Source of the DNA: an uncultured Desulfobacterales bacterium
GTDB taxonomy: Bacteria > Desulfobacterota > Desulfobacteria > Desulfobacterales > JAHEIW01
DNA: 35,482 nucleotides
Direction of reading: 5' to 3'
NCBI GenBank assembly: GCA_947259495.1
Contig: CAMYLV010000010.1
Span: 1-35,482 of the forward strand
A model generated the notes under the pieces. The model saw nothing but the letters and a program-made list of their open reading frames with translations, searched no databases and was not told the origin of the DNA. Shown piece by piece: positions 7,133-14,982 of the stretch. The translations under genes were made by a program, and so were the position numbers. Numbering within the stretch: the first letter of the stretch is position 1; the number at the start of each line of letters is the position of its first letter.

Positions 7133-8644
7133 CTACAGAGCCGCGGATAAAATATGTTCAGGTTGTGAAAATTCAAAGCCTTTTTCATTAAACAGCTTCA
7201 AACAGGCACTGACCACCTGTTCGTCGTATAGCTTGCCCCTGTTGTTAAAAACTTCTTCCAGGGCCTTGTCCAGACCGATAGAGGGACGATATGGCCGATG
7301 GGAGGCCATGGTTTCGACAACATCGGATACACCCACAATGCGCGCTCCGATCAAAATCTCTTTACCCCCCAGTCCATTGGGGTACCCGGATCCGTCCATC
7401 CGTTCATGATGTTGCAAAAGGATCTGGGCAATCGGCCAGGAGAAATCAATCCCTTTTAAAATTTCATATCCCACCTTTGAATGTGCCTGAATCATTTTTC
7501 GCTCGATATCCGTTAGTTTCACCGGTTTGCTGAGGATTTCGGCCGGCAGTGAGATTTTTCCGATATCATGAATCGAGGCGGCCATATAAACGCCCTCGAC
7601 GTCTTCGGCAGGCAAATCGATTTCTGCGGCAATGGCCTGCGCCAGTTCGGCCACCCGGTGCTGGTGACCCGAGGTATACGGATCTCGCATTTCGACCGCC
7701 AGTGCCATGGCCTGAATGGTTCCGTCCATTACCTTTTTGATGTGATCCAGGCCGAGTTGCAGCTGCTGCTGCATGCCTTTGCGAGCGGTAATATCCCTGA
7801 GTGAGGCCAGATAGGCCTTTTGCCCTTTCCACTCGGTTTCCATGACCCGCATTTCAGCAACCATGGATTTGCCGTCGCCAGTCGTAATGTCCAGTTCGGT
7901 GGGTTTTTCCGGAGAAATCAAGTGCTCGAAGGTCTGACCGACAAAGTGCTTTGCTTTCGTTCCGAAAATGGATTCTGCCGCCGGGTTCATAAACCTCACA
8001 ATGGCGTTTTCGTCCAAAATCAAGATGCCATCGGCGTTGGCGTAGATCATACTGCTAAAATTGATTTCGCTCGTGTACAGCGCCTTTTCGGTTTTCCGGC
8101 GGGATTTGACTGCCTTGCGCAGCCGCCTGTTGGTTTTAACCAATGCATCTGTGCGCCTTTCCACCAAATTCTCCATATCCAGATGAAGTTTGCGCAACTC
8201 CGCTTCCGCCTGCCATTTTGCGCTCAAGGCTGTTGCAAATTGAAGGATTTCTTGCCGATGAAATGGCTTTTGAAGATATAACAATTTATCCGGGGTATCC
8301 CCTTGTTTTGCCGACAGCCCCGGGTCGGTGCGCATAAAGCCGCTGACCAGCATTATATTCGTATATGGATCCAGCTGCTGAATCTGTTGGGCTGTCCATT
8401 CCCCATCCGGGCCCGGTGGCATGTTTAAGTCAAGAAAAATAACCGCGTACGATTGGTTGAATTCCAGGGAAAGTCTAACAGCTTCAACCGCTTCTTTTCC
8501 CTGGGAGCAACAATCGAGTTCGAATACGGCAGATTTGCGACCTTTTGTTACATCTGAATTCAGGATTTGCTGATATAGATCCAGTATGGCCGGGTCATCG
8601 TCAACGGCCAGGATGCGGTATTTTGAGGTGGGGTAATCTGTCAT
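7133..8644 (-). CDS. Response regulator with REC, PAS and HD-GYP domains (probable c-di-GMP phosphodiesterase)
   Basis: The 503-residue protein starts with a receiver domain (about 8-140) with phosphoacceptor D72 in IFLDLNMPPGPDG and K126 in LQKPF. A predicted coiled coil (about 145-190) follows, then a PAS domain (about 196-285, with FMNPAAESIFG and the closing SLRDITARK). The C-terminal HD-GYP domain (about 300-490) has H-D at 359-360, HHERMDGSGYPNG at 412-424 and the GYP triplet at 420-422, so the metal and GYP residues expected of an active cyclic-di-GMP hydrolase are all present. It is a single-gene unit with no partner histidine kinase next to it. Transcription would start in the AT-rich region at 8645-8750, upstream of the first structured repeat. 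Confidence 0.93.
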   Translation of the reverse strand: MTDYPTSKYRILAVDDDPAILDLYQQILNSDVTKGRKSAVFELDCCSQGKEAVEAVRLSLEFNQSYAVIFLDLNMPPGPDGEWTAQQIQQLDPYTNIMLVSGFMRTDPGLSAKQGDTPDKLLYLQKPFHRQEILQFATALSAKWQAEAELRKLHLDMENLVERRTDALVKTNRRLRKAVKSRRKTEKALYTSEINFSSMIYANADGILILDENAIVRFMNPAAESIFGTKAKHFVGQTFEHLISPEKPTELDITTGDGKSMVAEMRVMETEWKGQKAYLASLRDITARKGMQQQLQLGLDHIKKVMDGTIQAMALAVEMRDPYTSGHQHRVAELAQAIAAEIDLPAEDVEGVYMAASIHDIGKISLPAEILSKPVKLTDIERKMIQAHSKVGYEILKGIDFSWPIAQILLQHHERMDGSGYPNGLGGKEILIGARIVGVSDVVETMASHRPYRPSIGLDKALEEVFNNRGKLYDEQVVSACLKLFNEKGFEFSQPEHILSAAL

Positions 8645-8754
8645 TATAACCAGCGCCTTAAAATATCACAGCTGATGGGGTGAATTCCGACTGAGCGAAA
8701 CACAACCATATTTAATATCAAAAATATATATTAATTACAATAACTTTTACCTGA

Positions 8755-8818
8755 GTTGAGCGTTTCAAATTTTAAAATGATTAAATATACTAGACAGGAA
8801 TTCTTTCAGTTTTATTTT
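8755..8818 (+). repeat. Direct repeat 1a of structured repeat element R1
   Basis: A 64-bp AT-rich unit starts GTTGAGCGTTTCAAATTTT and contains AGGAATTCT. It recurs 202 bp downstream with two mismatches. Its GTTTCAAATTTT (8762-8773) is the exact complement of 8820-8831 at the start of the core. Confidence 0.9.
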
Positions 8819-8819
8819 C

Positions 8820-8945
8820 AAAATTTGAAACCCTGCGGGATTGCCGATCTTACCGCAGCTACTGTGTCAAATGCCGTTCCGCATAGTCAACTATAGCGGA
8901 ACGACATTTTCCGTGTATATGCGGCAACCTCGACAATCGCTCGAC
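8820..8945. repeat. Structured core of repeat element R1
   Basis: This GC-richer core lies between the two direct repeats. A long imperfect palindrome has inner arms at 8869-8886 and 8891-8909 around the loop TCAA, and outer arms TTACCGCAGCTAC (8850-8862) and GTATATGCGGCAA (8915-8927). It ends with CGACAATCGCTC. It is clearly homologous to the core at 14571-14737. The gap 8645-9125 contains no credible protein gene. The element could be a MITE-like insertion, an RNA structure or both. Confidence 0.85.
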
Positions 8946-8956
8946 TCAGGCCCCAA

Positions 8957-9020
8957 GTTGAGCGTTTCAAATTTTAAAATGATTAAATATACCAGGCAGG
9001 AATTCTTTCAGTTTTATTTT
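8957..9020 (+). repeat. Direct repeat 1b of structured repeat element R1
   Basis: This is the second copy of the 64-bp unit, 62/64 identical to 8755-8818. It is followed directly by a short stretch (9025-9069) that resembles the sequence at 6951-6998 next to tRNA-Leu. Confidence 0.9.
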
Positions 9021-9125
9021 TGCACCGCTTTCCATTATAATGTCCCAAAATAAAAAGTGCGGCATAAATAAAAGGCTTGCGGGCTGCTGCTTGTCAAACC
9101 GCAATTCATCTGGTAATAATTTGAC

Positions 9126-9734
9126 ATGAATAAGCCGCATGGTCGACCCAGGTTAATTCTCGCCTCCAATTCCCCGCGGCGACGCTATTTATTGGCGCAA
9201 GCGGGGCTTACATTTTCTGTAATTCCAAGTAACATCGACGAGCACAAGGTGGCGATGTCGGATCCTGCTGTTTACGTCAGAACACTGGCCGAATCCAAGG
9301 CAATCGATATATCGGAAATGCATCCGGACAGCTGGGTCATCGGGGCCGACACGATTGTGCTCATTGAGCACCGGATTCTCGGCAAGCCGGATTCGAAAGA
9401 CGCGGCCAGAGACATGCTCAGGCGCCTGAGTGGTAAAAGCCATCAGGTGTTCACCGGTTATTGTATCTGTCGTAAACGGGAAGACCGGCTTTTCTCAGAT
9501 ACGGTAAAAACAGATGTGCGCTTTAAAAATCTCAGCGATCGGGAAATCGAATGGTATATTCAAACCGGCGAACCTTTTGACAAAGCCGGTGCTTACGGTA
9601 TCCAGGGCATTGGATCCTTTTTGGTGAAAAGCATCAATGGATCATATACCAATGTGGTCGGGCTGCCGGTCTGTGAGGTTATTGATTTTTTGATCAAAGA
9701 AGGTGTGCTAGCAGATGAATATCGCCTTTTTTAA
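9126..9734 (+). CDS. maf: Maf-family nucleotide pyrophosphatase
   Basis: The 202-residue protein is a full-length Maf/YhdE homologue. It has the N-terminal loop ASNSPRRRYLL (13-23), the general-base region IGADTIV with D75, the GKSHQVFTG strand, and DKAGAYGIQG in the C-terminal half. Maf proteins hydrolyse dTTP, UTP or modified nucleotides to monophosphates and have been linked to septum control. No strong ribosome-binding site is visible upstream of the ATG. YggS starts 29 bases downstream on the same strand and queH follows, so the three probably form one transcript. The promoter would lie within or after the R1 repeat. Confidence 0.95.
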   Translation: MNKPHGRPRLILASNSPRRRYLLAQAGLTFSVIPSNIDEHKVAMSDPAVYVRTLAESKAIDISEMHPDSWVIGADTIVLIEHRILGKPDSKDAARDMLRRLSGKSHQVFTGYCICRKREDRLFSDTVKTDVRFKNLSDREIEWYIQTGEPFDKAGAYGIQGIGSFLVKSINGSYTNVVGLPVCEVIDFLIKEGVLADEYRLF

Positions 9735-9763
9735 ACTGCATGCTTATTCTTTGAGAGCATGAA

Positions 9764-10447
9764 ATGAAAAAGCGACTGGATCAGATACATGAGCGTATAC
9801 GACGAGCGGCTGAAGCCTGTGGAAGGGATGTTGCTTCTGTCAGACTGGTGGCGGTCAGCAAGACCGTTGCGCCTGATCTTGTCCGGGAAGCCCTCGAGGC
9901 CGGCGTGACCATTCTGGGCGAAAATTATGTACAGGAAGCAGGTGAAAAATTTAAGGCCCTGCTACAATATCCGGTCTCCTGGCATTTTATCGGTCATCTG
10001 CAATCGAATAAGGCCAAATATGCGGTCAGGCTTTTTGATCTGATTCATTCGGTGGATTCGCTCAAACTGGCGCATGAACTGGATAAACAGGCCGCCAAAG
10101 TGGATAAAATCCAACAAATCCTGGTGCAGGTCAACATCAGCGGAGAAGATACCAAATCCGGGATTTCGGCTGATGAAACGATCGAGTTGATTTCAGAGAT
10201 CAGCCAATTGAAAAACCTGTCCATTAAGGGTCTGATGACCATGCCGCCTTATTTTTACCAGCCTGAAAAAGTTCGGCCGTTCTTCGCAGCGTTGCGAGAA
10301 CTGCGGGATCAGATCAAGGAGCGCTCAATTGCCAATGTCTGTATGGACGAATTGTCAATGGGAATGACCGGTGACTTTGAAGTCGCCATAGAAGAAGGCG
10401 CTACGCTGGTGCGAATCGGCACGGCTATATTTGGAGAAAGAAAATGA
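9764..10447 (+). CDS. yggS: Pyridoxal-phosphate homeostasis protein (YggS/PLPBP family)
   Basis: This 227-residue single-domain PLP-binding barrel has the lysine for PLP at K33 in VAVSKT. It also has GENYVQE, the HFIGHLQSNK signature, and the C-terminal SMGMTGDFEVAIEEGATLVRIG (split here: SMGMTGDFE then GATLVRIG), which holds the phosphate. Family members buffer free PLP and affect amino-acid and B6 metabolism without catalysing a known reaction. A GAGAG sequence sits at suitable spacing before the ATG. The stop overlaps the queH start as ATGA. Confidence 0.96.
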   Translation: MKKRLDQIHERIRRAAEACGRDVASVRLVAVSKTVAPDLVREALEAGVTILGENYVQEAGEKFKALLQYPVSWHFIGHLQSNKAKYAVRLFDLIHSVDSLKLAHELDKQAAKVDKIQQILVQVNISGEDTKSGISADETIELISEISQLKNLSIKGLMTMPPYFYQPEKVRPFFAALRELRDQIKERSIANVCMDELSMGMTGDFEVAIEEGATLVRIGTAIFGERK

Positions 10448-10974
10448 AAGTCCTCTTGCACATCTGTTGCGCGAACTGCGCCATTTATCCCATCAAAGCC
10501 ATGCGGGAAGAAGGGATGGAGGTGATGGGTTTTTATTACCGCCACAACATCCATCCTTACACCGAATGCGAAAAACGCCAGACAGCCCTTGAAGAATATG
10601 CCGAACGAATGGATCTGAAGGTCATTTATCAAGAAGGCTATGATCTGGAAGGATTTATCCAGAATGTCGCCTTTCGGGAATCCGAGCGCTGTAATTATTG
10701 CTATCATGACCGCTTGCGGTCAACAGCTCTGATCGCCAAACGCGGAAAATTCGACACCTACTCCTCAACATTACTTTACAGCAAAAAGCAGCAACATGAT
10801 CTGATCCGCTCGATGGGCGAATCCATCGGCAAATCGGTGGGCGTGCCGTTTCTATACCATGACTTTCGGGCAGGCTGGAAGGAAGGTATTGAATGTTCCA
10901 AACAAATGGGGCTCTACCGGCAACAGTACTGCGGGTGTATCTACAGTGAAAAAGAAAGATATTATAAAGAGTAG
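10444..10974 (+). CDS. queH: Epoxyqueuosine reductase QueH
   Basis: The 176-residue protein belongs to the DUF208/QueH family, which performs the last step of queuosine biosynthesis: reduction of epoxyqueuosine to queuosine in tRNA. The diagnostic cysteines are visible: HICCANC (C8, C9, C12), CNYC (C83, C86) and YCGCIYSE (C163, C165). They are expected to bind an iron-sulfur cluster and a metal. The length is typical. Translation is coupled to yggS through a 4-base overlap. No other queuosine gene is in the window. Confidence 0.95.
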   Translation: MKVLLHICCANCAIYPIKAMREEGMEVMGFYYRHNIHPYTECEKRQTALEEYAERMDLKVIYQEGYDLEGFIQNVAFRESERCNYCYHDRLRSTALIAKRGKFDTYSSTLLYSKKQQHDLIRSMGESIGKSVGVPFLYHDFRAGWKEGIECSKQMGLYRQQYCGCIYSEKERYYKE

Positions 10975-10978
10975 TTTT

Positions 10979-11160
10979 ATTGGTTTGATTTGTTTCATTA
11001 GTTCGATTGGCTGAATGGCTGTCTATGATGAACATTCGATCCTTAAACTATTCATTCTGTCGCGGCTAACTGCCGCTCCCACAGGAGGTTGAATTAGAAG
11101 CAGTAGCTTCAGCCACAACCGACTCGAACCAATTGAACTAATTGAACCAATCAAACCAAT
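10979..11160. repeat. Large inverted repeat around a GC-rich hairpin, 3' of queH
   Basis: The segment 10979-11010 is the reverse complement of 11129-11160 at 28 of 32 positions. The intervening sequence contains another palindrome-like element (GTCGCGGC and GCCGCTCCCACAGG, about 11057-11083). It lies between the end of queH and the M48 protease start and could terminate the maf-yggS-queH transcript. Confidence 0.7.
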
Positions 11161-11179
11161 TCAACATTTTTGAAATTTT

Positions 11180-13009
11180 ATGTTTGGAAATTTTTTATAC
11201 TTCATCATTGTTCTGCTGATTTATCTGACCTATCAGCCTTCGGAAGAGACTAATTTTAGCGGCTTCGAAGCGTTCACGTTTTTCATTGGCTTAATCGTAT
11301 TCTTTTTTTACTTTACATCTTTTTTGTTTCGCAGACTCGAGAAACGGATTTCGAACGGCGCGTTTGTTCAGCTTGATTCACAATTTCACGCTATTTTGAT
11401 GCGTCAATCCATCATGGCGATTCTGATTTTCGCCATCGACATTTATGGCCTCAACCTCTCATCTTTTCTGATCGGCATTCCGCCATTCGCAACCATACCG
11501 ACCCTTGAAGCATTATTGTTTCTGGGTCTTTTTGTCTTTTACCTGGCGCTTGTCTGGGCCTGTGCCTACGGCGCGTACAAAAAACTATATCGCAGCGACA
11601 TTTCCAAAAGAGCATATGTTGTTTCAAATATTACCTTTTCAATCCCGGTACTGCTCCCCTGGTTGATTCTTTCCGGATTAGCCGATCTGATCAAAGCTTT
11701 GCCGTTTGAATGGCCCGCCCGTTTTCTCGAGACCACCGAAGGTGAGATAACTTATTTCCTTCTTTTTCTCTTTGCGGTGGCGGTGCTCGGGCCAACGATG
11801 ATTCAGAAATTCTGGCGCTGCAAGCCGCTCGAAGCCGGTGAGCATCGCAAACGTATCGAAAGCCTGTGCCGGAAAGCGGGAATTGCTTATGCCGATATTC
11901 TTTACTGGCCTATTTTCGGTGGTAAAATGATCACGGCCGGCGTAATGGGGCTTATCAAAAAATTTCGTTATATACTGGTCACCCCTTCCCTGCTGCAATT
12001 GCTTGAACCCGAAGAAATCGATGCCGTCATTGCACACGAAATCGGACATGTCAAAAGAAAGCATCTCATATTTTACCTGTTGTTCTTCGTCGGCTACATG
12101 CTTCTGTCTTACGTGACATTTGATATCATTCTTTTTGGAATTGTTTATGCCGAGCCGGTTTACTGGTTGATCAACAAAACCGGATTCGACCAGACCACCA
12201 TTTTTTCGGCCCTGTTCAGCCTTGTTATCATCATTGTATTTTTAATCTATTTTCGCTTTATTTTCGGATTCTATATGCGCAATTTCGAACGACAGGCGGA
12301 TATTTTTGTCTACACGCTATTTGATTCTGCACAGCCCCTCATCTCCACACTGGAAAAAATTGTGACCACCAGCGGGCAATCTGCCGACCGGCCCAACTGG
12401 CACCATTTCAGTATAAGGGAGCGCATCGATTACTTAAAAAAATGCGAATTCGACACCCGCTGGATTCGCCGCCATGATCAAAAGGTTAAAAAAAGTATCG
12501 GCCTTTATCTTGTCGGAATGTTGCTGATCGGCATTGTCGGCTACCAGTTAAATATGGGCGTTATTGGCAATAAGCTAAATCAAAATATTTTGGAAAAAGT
12601 GATTGTCAGAGAACTGCAAAAATCCCCGGATAACCCCAATTTGTTCCGGCTCATGGGGGATTTGTACTACGAGCGCCAGGATTACCCGGGCGTCAAGTAC
12701 GCTTATGAAAAATCACTTGCGTTGCGGATAGACGACCCGCATGTGCTCAACAACCTGGCTTGGTTTTACGCAACCTGCGAGGAACCCTCGCTGCGCGACC
12801 CCGAGAGGTCCTTGCTTCTCGCAAAATTGGCGGTTGAACTCGAACAATCCTCCCAAATTTATGACACACTGGCCGAAAGTTATTTTGCAAACGGTTTGAA
12901 CCCGGAAGCCATCAAGGCCGGGGAGAAGGCGCTAAAACTGGCGAAAGACAATCGCGCTTACTATAAGAAGCAGCTGGAGAAGTTCAGGGAGGCCGCTTCG
13001 GCGAAATAA
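11180..13009 (+). CDS. M48-family membrane zinc metalloprotease with C-terminal TPR region
   Basis: The 609-residue integral membrane protein has about five hydrophobic segments in the first 205 residues. The cytosolic protease domain contains AHEIGHVKRKH (HEXXH: H286, E287, H290) and the third ligand region NFERQADIF (E370). Two further membrane segments lie between these motifs at about 297-320 and 340-363. A last membrane segment (about 496-512) is followed by a helical TPR-like tail (about 525-600, with NPNLFRLMGDLYYERQDYPG and PHVLNNLAWFYA). This is the Ste24/HtpX class, which cleaves membrane or misfolded proteins. The TPR tail after the protease domain suggests substrate or partner binding. 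It is a single-gene unit. Confidence 0.9.
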   Translation: MFGNFLYFIIVLLIYLTYQPSEETNFSGFEAFTFFIGLIVFFFYFTSFLFRRLEKRISNGAFVQLDSQFHAILMRQSIMAILIFAIDIYGLNLSSFLIGIPPFATIPTLEALLFLGLFVFYLALVWACAYGAYKKLYRSDISKRAYVVSNITFSIPVLLPWLILSGLADLIKALPFEWPARFLETTEGEITYFLLFLFAVAVLGPTMIQKFWRCKPLEAGEHRKRIESLCRKAGIAYADILYWPIFGGKMITAGVMGLIKKFRYILVTPSLLQLLEPEEIDAVIAHEIGHVKRKHLIFYLLFFVGYMLLSYVTFDIILFGIVYAEPVYWLINKTGFDQTTIFSALFSLVIIIVFLIYFRFIFGFYMRNFERQADIFVYTLFDSAQPLISTLEKIVTTSGQSADRPNWHHFSIRERIDYLKKCEFDTRWIRRHDQKVKKSIGLYLVGMLLIGIVGYQLNMGVIGNKLNQNILEKVIVRELQKSPDNPNLFRLMGDLYYERQDYPGVKYAYEKSLALRIDDPHVLNNLAWFYATCEEPSLRDPERSLLLAKLAVELEQSSQIYDTLAESYFANGLNPEAIKAGEKALKLAKDNRAYYKKQLEKFREAASAK

Positions 13010-13062
13010 ATTACGGTGGTTATCTGGAAGGTTCCAGTAGTTTACATCCGATAGTGATCGCA

Positions 13063-13148
13063 CCACGAAGATCACGAAGGTCACGAAGATCACAAATGCA
13101 GGATGAATAAATCGACACCCCTCTTCGGGTCCTTCGTGCCCTTCGTGG
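13063..13148. repeat. Intergenic palindrome with CACGAAG arms
   Basis: Left arm 13063-13088 (repeating CACGAAG) and right arm 13123-13148 (repeating CTTCGTG) are complementary at 22 of 26 positions. It follows the M48 gene and may serve as its transcription end. Repeats built on CCTTCGTG are widespread in environmental genomes (general knowledge). Confidence 0.75.
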
Positions 13149-13205
13149 TTGAAAGAGACTAACTTGGGCTTTCTGCATAACCGTATAAATTAATACTGAA
13201 AAAAT

Positions 13206-13281
13206 TTACAGGGTTTACAAGATTGTATGAATTTTCATCTTTTTATTCAAAAGATATCCTGGAAGTCCTGCTAATCCTGTC
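13206..13281. repeat. Second intergenic palindrome (ACAGG / CCTGT arms)
   Basis: TTACAGGGTTTACAAGAT near 13206 and ATCCTGGAAGTCCTGCTAAT to CCTGTC near 13256-13281 form a loose inverted repeat around an AT-rich loop, directly after the previous palindrome. The match is imperfect. Confidence 0.5.
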
Positions 13282-13294
13282 TAATAAAAATCAA

Positions 13295-13537
13295 TTATTT
13301 CTCAGCGTTTTCTCCATATGATTGTTTCAGATAAGCGTAAACTTTTCTGCCGCCGCCGACGATCAGCAGAATTCCGATCAAATAAAAACAAAAATAAATA
13401 AAGAACATATACGGCGCAAAATGTTCGATTTTCTTAATTTCAGGCATGATCTGAGGAATCCGAAAAAAAACGCCTATTCCGGCAACAAGGAGCAGGATGC
13501 CCCAGATGAATTGAAGCTTGTTTTTCTTATCCGCCAT
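13295..13537 (-). CDS. Small two-pass membrane protein
   Basis: The 80-residue product has a charged N-terminus (MADKKNK), two hydrophobic helices (about 10-26 and 43-63), and a basic C-terminal tail (GGGRKVYAYLKQSYG). An AGGTG ribosome-binding site precedes the ATG at normal spacing. I do not recognise a family. The topology, start signal and coding-like composition make it a likely real gene. It lies 144 bases downstream of the enoyl-CoA hydratase on the same strand, separated by a hairpin. Confidence 0.7.
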   Translation of the reverse strand: MADKKNKLQFIWGILLLVAGIGVFFRIPQIMPEIKKIEHFAPYMFFIYFCFYLIGILLIVGGGRKVYAYLKQSYGENAEK

Positions 13538-13630
13538 GACACCTATCGTCAGATAATATCTTTTTAGATTTCATCGCGATGGGAGCACTTCGCTAAGGAA
13601 CGCTTCGCATCAGGATGGAAGCAAGTGATC

Positions 13631-13679
13631 CATCACAATCCACTACCGGACTCCTTGCGATAGCAAGTCGCCTGTGATG
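13631..13679 (-). terminator. Candidate terminator hairpin after the enoyl-CoA hydratase
   Basis: Nested arms CATCACA/TGTGATG (13631-13637 and 13673-13679) and CTTGC/GCAAG around GATA lie immediately after the stop of the hydratase gene. There is no clear U-tract, so it may be a repeat rather than a true intrinsic terminator. Confidence 0.4.
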
Positions 13680-13681
13680 AG

Positions 13682-14473
13682 TTATTCTGCGAAATTGCCC
13701 TTAAAGGCCGCCTTTCTTTTTTCAAGAAAAGCCGAGGTGCCCTCTTTGGCATCTGAGCTGGCATAGCACATGCCGAAACCTTCAACTTCAATGTGAATTC
13801 CGGTCGCCAGATCGGTATTCAGTCCGTGGTTAATGGCGGCTTTGGCAGCCCTCAGAGAAACTTTACCCTTGGAAGCGATCTCCCGGGCGGTTTGCATGAC
13901 TTCTGCCATCAACTGATCCGGGGGTACCACTTTGTTGGCCAGTCCGATTTTTTCGGCTTCGGCCGCGGAGATCATTTTACCGGTGAAGACCAGTTCTTTG
14001 GCGCGATTCGCGCCGATTAACCGAGGCAGGCGCTGGGTGCCGCCGAATCCCGGAATCAAACCTAAATTGATTTCCGGCTGGCCGAATTTGGCGTTTTCCG
14101 ATGCATAAATAAAATCACAGGCAATTGCAATCTCGGTGCCGCCGCCCAGGGCAAAACCATTGACAGCCGCTATGACGGCAATCGGAAGCGCCTGCAGCCT
14201 GGCGAAAATCGCATGCCCATTTTGGGCAAAATTTTTAGCCGTCAGCGCATTATAAGTGGCCAACTCGGAAATATCGGCACCGGCCACAAACGCTTTGTCA
14301 CCGGCACCGGTGAGGATCAGAACCCGGATATCATCATCGGCGGCCACGACGTCCAGGGCCTGTGAAAATTCTTCCAAAAGTGCTGTATTCAGGGCATTGA
14401 GGGCCTTGGGTCGATTAAAGGTAATCGTCCCAACACCTTCTTCAACTTGATAAATGATATTTTCGTACGCCAT
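13682..14473 (-). CDS. Enoyl-CoA hydratase/isomerase (crotonase family)
   Basis: The 263-residue protein is a full-length crotonase. The oxyanion-hole segment is AGADISEL (65-72), and the two catalytic glutamates are E114 in ALGGGTEIAIACD and E134 in GQPEINLGLIPGFGGTQRL. Both glutamates being present predicts true hydration of 2-enoyl-CoA, as in beta-oxidation or butanoyl-CoA metabolism. The start is well supported: AAAGGAGG lies six bases before ATG. The gene stands alone, with repeat element R2 in its upstream region. A member of a benzoate or fatty-acid degradation pathway cannot be excluded. Confidence 0.95.
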   Translation of the reverse strand: MAYENIIYQVEEGVGTITFNRPKALNALNTALLEEFSQALDVVAADDDIRVLILTGAGDKAFVAGADISELATYNALTAKNFAQNGHAIFARLQALPIAVIAAVNGFALGGGTEIAIACDFIYASENAKFGQPEINLGLIPGFGGTQRLPRLIGANRAKELVFTGKMISAAEAEKIGLANKVVPPDQLMAEVMQTAREIASKGKVSLRAAKAAINHGLNTDLATGIHIEVEGFGMCYASSDAKEGTSAFLEKRKAAFKGNFAE

Positions 14474-14497
14474 ATGTTTCCTCCTTTAATTTCACCT

Positions 14498-14554
14498 AAA
14501 TTGAGCGTTTCAAATTAAAAATATAGGGAGTACTTTTCAATATTAAGGAATTCT
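14498..14554 (+). repeat. Direct repeat 2a of structured repeat element R2
   Basis: A 57-bp unit starts AAATTGAGCGTTTCAAATT and ends AGGAATTCT. It recurs 256 bp downstream with one mismatch. Its segment 14507-14524 is a perfect 18-bp inverted repeat of 14565-14582. It lies just upstream of the enoyl-CoA hydratase ribosome-binding site, so its orientation and structure could affect that gene. Confidence 0.9.
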
Positions 14555-14570
14555 ATCGATGTTAATATTT

Positions 14571-14737
14571 TTAATTTGAAACCCTGCGGGCTTGCCGACC
14601 TTGCCGCATCTACTGTGTCAAATGCCGTTCCGCATAGCGTACTATAGCGAAACGACATTTTCCGTGTAGCTACGGCAACCCTCCAGAGGCGGATCTTCGG
14701 TCCTCCAAAGGCGGATCTTTGACCTCGACAATCGCTC
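14571..14737. repeat. Structured core of repeat element R2
   Basis: This core is homologous to R1. The inner palindrome arms are 14620-14637 and 14642-14660 around the loop CGTA, and the outer arms are TTGCCGCATCTAC (14601-14613) and GTAGCTACGGCAA (14666-14678). Compared with R1 it carries an extra stretch of roughly 50 bases with two tandem copies of TCCTCCARAGGCGGATCTT-like sequence before the shared CTCGACAATCGCTC. No protein gene was found in 14474-14982. Confidence 0.85.
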
Positions 14738-14753
14738 AAATTAGGACGTATTT

Positions 14754-14810
14754 AAATTGAGCGTTTCAAATTAAAAATATAGGGAGTACTTTTAAATATT
14801 AAGGAATTCT
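14754..14810 (+). repeat. Direct repeat 2b of structured repeat element R2
   Basis: This is the second copy of the 57-bp unit, 56/57 identical to 14498-14554. After it comes AACGTTTTT-AAGACAACCA-CTATAAA (14827-14854), which resembles 7029-7054 upstream of tRNA-Leu. From there to 14982 I see only AT-rich sequence and a small TTACCC/GGGTAA hairpin (14963-14977) at the end of the EamA gene. Confidence 0.9.
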
Positions 14811-14982
14811 GTCCATTAATATTAACGGAACGTTTTTAAGACAACCACTATAAATTAAATGGAAATTTATTACAAATGCACAACATTATCAAAACACAAA
14901 ACCGGATCAAACGCTTAAGATATTTTTTCGTGCTTTCGGCCCCCAGTGTTTTTGTGGCTGTATTACCCGGCGGGTAAAGGAA

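Noticed and set aside
8645-9125. CRISPR-like array in the direct-repeat region
   Set aside because: Only two repeats of 64 bases separated by 138 bases with a conserved structured core; no regular short repeats, spacers or cas genes.
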